From the NCBI GenBank assembly GCA_964626495.1, contig CAZVFT010000026.1:1-26443 (forward strand): 26,443 bases of DNA. Direction: 5' to 3'. Numbering within the stretch: position 1 is the stretch's first letter; each line of letters starts with the position of its first letter. The translations under genes and the position numbers were made by a program. Positions 21,839-26,443 of this stretch are shown in pieces. The notes under the pieces are model-generated. The model was given only the letters and a program-made list of their open reading frames with translations, had not been told where the DNA came from and made no database searches. The stretch comes from JACNLN01 sp964626495. Its GTDB lineage: Bacteria > Fidelibacterota > Marinisomatia > Marinisomatales > CAZVFT01.

Positions 21839-23422
21839 ATGACCGAAAAATATATAATTGCTCACGATATGGGGACGAGTTCCAATAAAGCAGTAATGTT
21901 CACCATTTATGGAGATATTGTTCAAACTGCACAAAAGTCGTATCCTGTGTATCATCCATCTCTGGGATTTGCAGAACAGGATCCTTCCGACTGGTGGGAT
22001 GCTGTTTGCGAGACTACCCGCACCGTTCTGGAAGAGAGTGGAATTGATACTGAAAAAGTGGCAGGGATTACCTTCTGTTCCCAGATGCAGACATTTGTTC
22101 CAGTGGATCGAGAGGGAGCTCCTCTTATGCGAGCCATTCTCTGGCTCGATACTAGAGCAGCGGATATCATGCGGGAAAAACTGTGGACACCTCCACGCGT
22201 ACTGGGATACAACATCTTTCATTTACTACGATTTTTACGAATCACGGGTGGAAGTCCCGGGCATACGGGAAAAGATCCCATCGGAAAGGTATTGTGGCTG
22301 AGGGAATACAAACCGGAAATATTCTTAAACACCTATAAATTTCTGGATATGAAGGATTTTATCATTCACCGGTTGACAGGAAAGATGGTTAAATCAGTGG
22401 ATCTTGGAGTTGTCTGGTGGCTAATGGATACCCGGCGGAATCGAAGTAGCTGGCATCCTAAACTGTGTTCCATCGCTGGTATTGAAGAAAGCAAATTGCC
22501 TGAGATTCGGGAAAGTGGTACCATCGCGGGAAATTTGAACGGAGAGTCAGCAGAACGAATGGGGCTGATTCCCGGTATTCCTGTGATCGTTGGAGCAGGG
22601 GATATCACTGCGGCTGCTATTGGGTCTGGAGCAAATAATGAAGGAGAATTACATATAAGGATTGGAACAAGTGGCGGTGTTGCTGGACATTTTAAAAAAC
22701 GGAAAATTGACGTTCCCAACTATGCAGGATGTATTGGAAGTGCACATCCGCAGAAGTATTATCTTGCCATTGGTGCTCAGGAAACTACTGGAGCCTCTCT
22801 CGACTGGCTAAAAAATAACGTGTTGTGTAAAGGTGATCCGCGTGAGGATGACGAGATTTATTCTGAGCTGAATGACCTTGCAAGAAATACCGAACCGGGG
22901 TCTGAGGGACTTGTATTTACTCCCTGGCTGTTTGGGGAACGATGTCCTCTGGATGACGATACGGTGCGAGCGGGATTTTTCAATATGGGGTTGAATCATT
23001 CCCGACGTCACTTTATACGAGCAGTAATGGAAGGCGTTGCCTGTAATATCCGGTGGGCAATGGGAGTTTTGGAAAATCTCTATTCACCAGTTTCCGAGCT
23101 GAATATGGTGGGTGGCGGAGCTCGAAGTGATGTCTGGTGCCAGATTATGGCGGATATGACTAACCGGACCATTCACCAGGTAACAGACCCGCACAAGGCT
23201 GCTGCAAAAGGTGTAGCGTTGCTTGCAAGTATGACGCTTGGACACATTGATCGATGGAAAGATATAAAAAATCATATCAAGATTAATCAAACGTTCTATC
23301 CCGATCAGGACAACCGTGAACTATACGATACGTTGTTTAGAGAATTCAAACATATCTACAAACAAAATAAGAAATGGTATGCACGTATGAATGCTTCAAA
23401 ACAAGATTTATTTATAAAATAA
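21839..23422 (+). CDS. FGGY-family carbohydrate kinase (xylulokinase-like)
   Basis: The 527-residue protein has the FGGY fold features: N-terminal phosphate loop HDMGTSSNKAVMF with Asp10, CSQMQTFVPVD, ILWLDTRAADI, KFLDMKDFIIHRLTG, and the catalytic Asp255 in VGAGDITAAAIGSG. The C-terminal FGGY signature region is VMEGVACNIRWAMGVLENL followed by MVGGGARSDVWCQIMADMTN. Such kinases phosphorylate sugars or polyols with ATP. The closest resemblance is xylulokinase, but the sugar cannot be read from sequence, and no sugar transporter or isomerase is nearby. The ATG has aggagag upstream and two candidate promoters. The acetyltransferase gene starts 7 bases after the stop. Confidence 0.9.
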   Translation: MTEKYIIAHDMGTSSNKAVMFTIYGDIVQTAQKSYPVYHPSLGFAEQDPSDWWDAVCETTRTVLEESGIDTEKVAGITFCSQMQTFVPVDREGAPLMRAILWLDTRAADIMREKLWTPPRVLGYNIFHLLRFLRITGGSPGHTGKDPIGKVLWLREYKPEIFLNTYKFLDMKDFIIHRLTGKMVKSVDLGVVWWLMDTRRNRSSWHPKLCSIAGIEESKLPEIRESGTIAGNLNGESAERMGLIPGIPVIVGAGDITAAAIGSGANNEGELHIRIGTSGGVAGHFKKRKIDVPNYAGCIGSAHPQKYYLAIGAQETTGASLDWLKNNVLCKGDPREDDEIYSELNDLARNTEPGSEGLVFTPWLFGERCPLDDDTVRAGFFNMGLNHSRRHFIRAVMEGVACNIRWAMGVLENLYSPVSELNMVGGGARSDVWCQIMADMTNRTIHQVTDPHKAAAKGVALLASMTLGHIDRWKDIKNHIKINQTFYPDQDNRELYDTLFREFKHIYKQNKKWYARMNASKQDLFIK

Positions 23423-23428
23423 TCTATC

Positions 23429-24382
23429 ATGCTTAAAATCAGAAACTTTGAAAAAACTGAAGCAGATTATCGAGCGTTTGTTGATGTAGATAACGCAGTC
23501 TGGTTCGATTTTCCATGGACGGTAGAAGAATGGAAGCACAACGATCAAAGTAGAAATCCAGAATATCTGTATAAACGACTGATTGTTGAAAAGAATGGAA
23601 GGATCGTTGGTTATGCGAACTATGGAGAGCGTTCGTGGGATTATGTACCCGGGAAATACTCCATTTTTATTTCAGTGCATCCCGACTATCAGCGAAAAGG
23701 AATTGGAACGACTTTATATGAGCATGTATTGGATATCCTGTCAAAACGAAATCCAAAGCAACTAATAGTTACAACAAGAGAAGATAAAAAAGGAGCCATT
23801 TATTTGTTAGAAAAACATCAATACAAACAGATTCAGCGTGAACCGGTTTCACATCTTCACATTGACAGTTTTGATTTCAAAAAATATGAATGGGTATTTT
23901 CCGAAATGAAAGCTCAGGGAATCCAACTATTTTTACTTAGCCAACTTCAGAAAGTAGATCCAGTCTGGGATCATAAACTCTGGGAACTGGATTGGGAAAT
24001 TGTCCAGGATATTCCATCTCCAGATCCACCAACGCGCCAACCTTTTGAGATCTGGAAAAAACATGAACTTGAATCCCCAAACTATAATCCAGATACATGG
24101 ATTGTTGCAGTGGATGGCGACAGGTATGTAGGAATGAGTAACCTGAATTCATCTCAGGCAGAGCCGGAGAAAACGTTTACTGATTTGACTGGTGTGGTTC
24201 GAAGCCATCGTCGAAGAAAGATTGCCACCGCAATGAAGATTCGCGGGTTTAAAGAAACCAGGAAATTCGGTACTAAAATAATCGTTACTGAAAATGAGGA
24301 AAATAACCCCATGTTTCACCTGAATATTCAATTGGGTTTTGAGCCAAAACCTGCATGGTTACATTTTAGAAAAATATTATAG
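23429..24382 (+). CDS. Tandem GNAT-domain N-acetyltransferase
   Basis: The 317-residue protein has two GNAT folds. The first (about 1-150) carries the acetyl-CoA pyrophosphate loop QRKGIGTTL (88-96) after ISVHPDY. The second (about 155-317) has the weaker SHRRRKIATAMKIRG in the same position, followed by NPMFHLNIQLGFEP, the usual last beta-strand region. Double-GNAT proteins include the mycothiol synthase MshD, where one domain is catalytic; here the first domain keeps the better acetyl-CoA motif. The acceptor is unknown. It starts 7 bases after the kinase stop with no clear ribosome-binding site, so it may be translated by coupling. Confidence 0.87.
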   Translation: MLKIRNFEKTEADYRAFVDVDNAVWFDFPWTVEEWKHNDQSRNPEYLYKRLIVEKNGRIVGYANYGERSWDYVPGKYSIFISVHPDYQRKGIGTTLYEHVLDILSKRNPKQLIVTTREDKKGAIYLLEKHQYKQIQREPVSHLHIDSFDFKKYEWVFSEMKAQGIQLFLLSQLQKVDPVWDHKLWELDWEIVQDIPSPDPPTRQPFEIWKKHELESPNYNPDTWIVAVDGDRYVGMSNLNSSQAEPEKTFTDLTGVVRSHRRRKIATAMKIRGFKETRKFGTKIIVTENEENNPMFHLNIQLGFEPKPAWLHFRKIL

Positions 24383-24448
24383 GGAAAATGATTTACACCT
24401 TCTATCTAAAAAAAATGAATCCAAGTTCATATAATTGAAGGGAGAAAA

Positions 24449-25501
24449 ATGAAAAACGTAATCATCATAAGTCTTATTTCTTTGATGGTAATATCCTGTG
24501 GTGGTCCCATATATCAACCCGGTGATCTTGCAAAAAAAGAAAATTTAGACGTATTGGTAACACTACCCAATCAGGGAGAGGTAAAAGATACGTTCTGGAA
24601 AGTGGGAGAAAAAATTCACCTTTATCATTTCAGTGATGGAGAGGGTCTTCCCATCCTTATGGTACATGGAGGTCCCGGTTATCCTTTCTCTGATCCGTGG
24701 AAGGGACTTCAGTTGTTGAGCAGTCAGTATGAGTTTATCTATTATCATCACCGGGGATGCGGAAAGTCATCTCGACCTATTGACCGCTTTGAATCGAAAA
24801 ATTACTATCAGAATATGACGAAATTGGAAGAGACCTTAGGAATGGGTGCGCAACTGATGGATATGGAGAAAATCCGGCAACTGCTGGTACAGGATAAACT
24901 GGTGATGATAGGACATTCCTTTGGTGCATTTATGGCGATTTTATATGCCATAGAATTTCCCGAGCGTGTGAAGGGACTCATTCTAATATCACCAGCAGGG
25001 CTGTTGAAATTTCCTTCAGAATCTGGGGGAATATACGAGGAGGTTGGCAGATTATTACCATCCGGTATGAAGGAAGCGTACGATAATTGGAAAAACGAAT
25101 ACTTCGACTACAAAAATATCTTTAAGAAGTCTGAAGGCGAACTAATGGAGTTGAATGCGGAATTTTTACCGTACTATGAGCTAGCTATGAAGAAAAAGGG
25201 ATTATCGTTACCAGAAGGAATTCTTCCTCAGGAAATTGGCGGTTGGATGCCTCACGCATTGAATTTCAGTATGGGGAAGAAGCACGATTACACCAGTGCT
25301 TTGATGAGTATTCAGGTCCCGGTTTTAATCCTTCATGGAGAGCAGGATCTGGGACAGCTTGAAGAAAGTCAACAGTATGCAGATTTAGTATCTGGAGCTG
25401 AGTTAATTGTCGTGAAGGATGCCAGTCACTTTATGTTTAATGAACAACCTGAAGAATTTTCCCGAATCGTTGGGGAATTTTTAGATAACCTTGATCATTA
25501 G
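24449..25501 (+). CDS. Alpha/beta-hydrolase lipoprotein (prolyl aminopeptidase-like)
   Basis: The 350-residue protein starts with a lipoprotein signal (MKNVIIISLISLMVISC, lipid-bearing Cys17), so it is anchored in a membrane outside the cytoplasm. The alpha/beta-hydrolase core has the HGGPGYP oxyanion region (73-79), the nucleophile Ser157 in GHSFGAF, Asp300 in LHGEQD and His327 in DASHFMF. HGGPG followed by HRGCGKSS is typical of the proline iminopeptidase (S33) group, so it may release N-terminal residues from peptides; esterase activity is also possible. The ATG is preceded by gggag. The radical SAM gene starts 9 bases after the stop. Confidence 0.88.
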   Translation: MKNVIIISLISLMVISCGGPIYQPGDLAKKENLDVLVTLPNQGEVKDTFWKVGEKIHLYHFSDGEGLPILMVHGGPGYPFSDPWKGLQLLSSQYEFIYYHHRGCGKSSRPIDRFESKNYYQNMTKLEETLGMGAQLMDMEKIRQLLVQDKLVMIGHSFGAFMAILYAIEFPERVKGLILISPAGLLKFPSESGGIYEEVGRLLPSGMKEAYDNWKNEYFDYKNIFKKSEGELMELNAEFLPYYELAMKKKGLSLPEGILPQEIGGWMPHALNFSMGKKHDYTSALMSIQVPVLILHGEQDLGQLEESQQYADLVSGAELIVVKDASHFMFNEQPEEFSRIVGEFLDNLDH

Positions 25502-25510
25502 TTGATATCT

Positions 25511-26416
25511 ATGCTTACGGATATTCATTTTCTGTTAAGTTACACCTGCACTTGGGAATGCGATCACTGTTTTGTCTATAGCGGTCCCGATGCTCCAGGA
25601 ACCTTCACAATCGCTCAGATAGCAGATATCCTTAGGGAATTGGAAAAAGTCAACACGGTAGAGTGGATCTATTTTGAAGGGGGTGAACCGTTTCTGTTTT
25701 ATCCCGTCATGCTGGAAGGAATTCGGTTGGCTGGAGAGATGGGATTTAAAACTGGGATTGTCACCAATGCTTATTGGGCAACATCAGAAAAAGATGCAGA
25801 ACTCTGGTTAAAGCCGCTTACCGATTTAAGAGTATCCGACATAAGCATTAGTGTTGATTCCTTTCATTTTGATGATGAAGAAGATAACGAAGCGGTTAGA
25901 GCTGTATCGGTTGCTAAACGATTAGGTCTTCCTGTGAATTCCATTTGTATTGAAAGACCTGTTGTGGAGGAAACTAGTCCTGATGAACGGGGAAAAGGCG
26001 AACCTGTAGTTGGCGGATCAGTGATGTTTAAAGGAAGAGCTGCAGAAAAACTGGTGGAGGGATTACCGAAAAAGCAGTGGGAAGAATTTAACGAATGTCC
26101 CTATGAAGATCTGGAGGATCCGGGAAGAGTCCATATTGATAATTACGGTAATGTTCATCTCTGTCAGGGACTCTCTATGGGGAATTGTTGGGAAACCCCC
26201 ATTTCGAAGCTGGTTCAGGACTACCGGGCAGAATCACATCCAATCTGTTATCCTCTGGTGAAAGGGGGTCCGGCTCAATTAGCAAAGGATTATGGTATCC
26301 AGACAGATGAGGAGTATGTGGATGCCTGTCATTTATGTTATTCTATTCGTAAGAGCTTAATTGGAAAATTTCCCCAATTTCTCGCTCCAAAACAGATTTA
26401 TGGGCTGGAATATTAG
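25511..26416 (+). CDS. Radical SAM protein with SPASM-like extra cysteines, unknown function
   Basis: The 301-residue protein has the radical SAM cluster motif CTWECDHC (Cys13, 17, 20) right at its N-terminus, then YFEGGEPFL (54-62), IVTNAYWA and SISVDSFHF, as expected for the barrel. The C-terminal part has more cysteines (196, 218, 226, 246, 273, 276), including GNVHLCQG and CHLC, arranged like an auxiliary cluster domain of the SPASM type. SPASM proteins mostly modify ribosomal peptides or act as anaerobic sulfatase maturases, but I see no precursor peptide or sulfatase here. An upstream TTG (25502) is possible; ATG 25511 is preferred. It lies 9 bases after the hydrolase stop, so it is likely co-transcribed. 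The last 27 bases of the window hold nothing. Confidence 0.82.
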   Translation: MLTDIHFLLSYTCTWECDHCFVYSGPDAPGTFTIAQIADILRELEKVNTVEWIYFEGGEPFLFYPVMLEGIRLAGEMGFKTGIVTNAYWATSEKDAELWLKPLTDLRVSDISISVDSFHFDDEEDNEAVRAVSVAKRLGLPVNSICIERPVVEETSPDERGKGEPVVGGSVMFKGRAAEKLVEGLPKKQWEEFNECPYEDLEDPGRVHIDNYGNVHLCQGLSMGNCWETPISKLVQDYRAESHPICYPLVKGGPAQLAKDYGIQTDEEYVDACHLCYSIRKSLIGKFPQFLAPKQIYGLEY

Positions 26417-26443
26417 TTGGTAATCTCAAGAAAATAAGTAGGG

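Noticed and set aside
21782..22222. 146-residue minus-strand open frame over the kinase start
   Set aside because: It covers the kinase promoter and N-terminus in antisense, with no recognisable features.
1..26443. A defence, toxin-antitoxin or phage system
   Set aside because: No nuclease, methyltransferase pair, toxin-antitoxin pair, integrase, transposase or structural phage gene was seen; the genes are metabolic, transport or secreted.

Overview
The window looks like part of an AT-rich genome from the FCB superphylum, of the Neomarinimicrobiota / KSB1 / Calditrichota kind. Two secreted proteins end in a FlgD-like type A C-terminal domain (YPNPFNPVTTIRY ... LLLK) that directs proteins to the type IX secretion system (T9SS). 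The longest intergenic region is full of the C/T-rich hairpin repeats and short palindromes common in such genomes. The phylum is an inference from style; no rRNA or other marker gene is present.

Layout: (1) 2-781, the end of a secreted beta-helix protein with a T9SS tail. (2) 892-5010, six same-strand genes: a short QueG-like 2x[4Fe-4S] protein, a DUF4416 protein, an SDR resembling 3-ketodihydrosphingosine reductase, a transglutaminase-like protein, an exported START-like protein and an ICMT/PEMT-type membrane methyltransferase. (3) 5011-5723, a gene-free repeat island. (4) 5724-6116, a minus-strand CBS-domain protein. (5) 6411-13322, a five-gene peptide ABC transporter operon (binding lipoprotein, two permeases, two ATPases), resembling YejABE plus separate OppD/OppF ATPases. 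(6) 13498-16425, a PreP-like M16C metalloprotease. (7) 16516-19065, a secreted peptidylarginine-deiminase-like enzyme with a T9SS tail. (8) 19297-21213, a long KamA-family radical SAM aminomutase whose substrate residues match glutamate 2,3-aminomutase, overlapping tail-to-tail with a small membrane protein. (9) 21839-26416, an FGGY sugar kinase, a tandem-GNAT acetyltransferase, an alpha/beta-hydrolase lipoprotein and a radical SAM protein with extra cysteines.

The genes fit a peptide- and amino-acid-using heterotroph: the transporter imports peptides, the M16C protease degrades peptides, the deiminase modifies arginine in extracellular proteins, and the aminomutase may make beta-glutamate, a known compatible solute. 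These links are inference.

The most unusual items are: an OppD-type ATPase with two hydrophobic double-helix insertions either side of its Q-loop; an extra soluble insertion in its partner permease; the N-terminally extended glutamate-2,3-aminomutase-like protein; the PPAD-like secreted deiminase; and an 18-bp palindrome family that has inserted into other repeats. I found no tRNA, rRNA, CRISPR array, transposase or phage gene.
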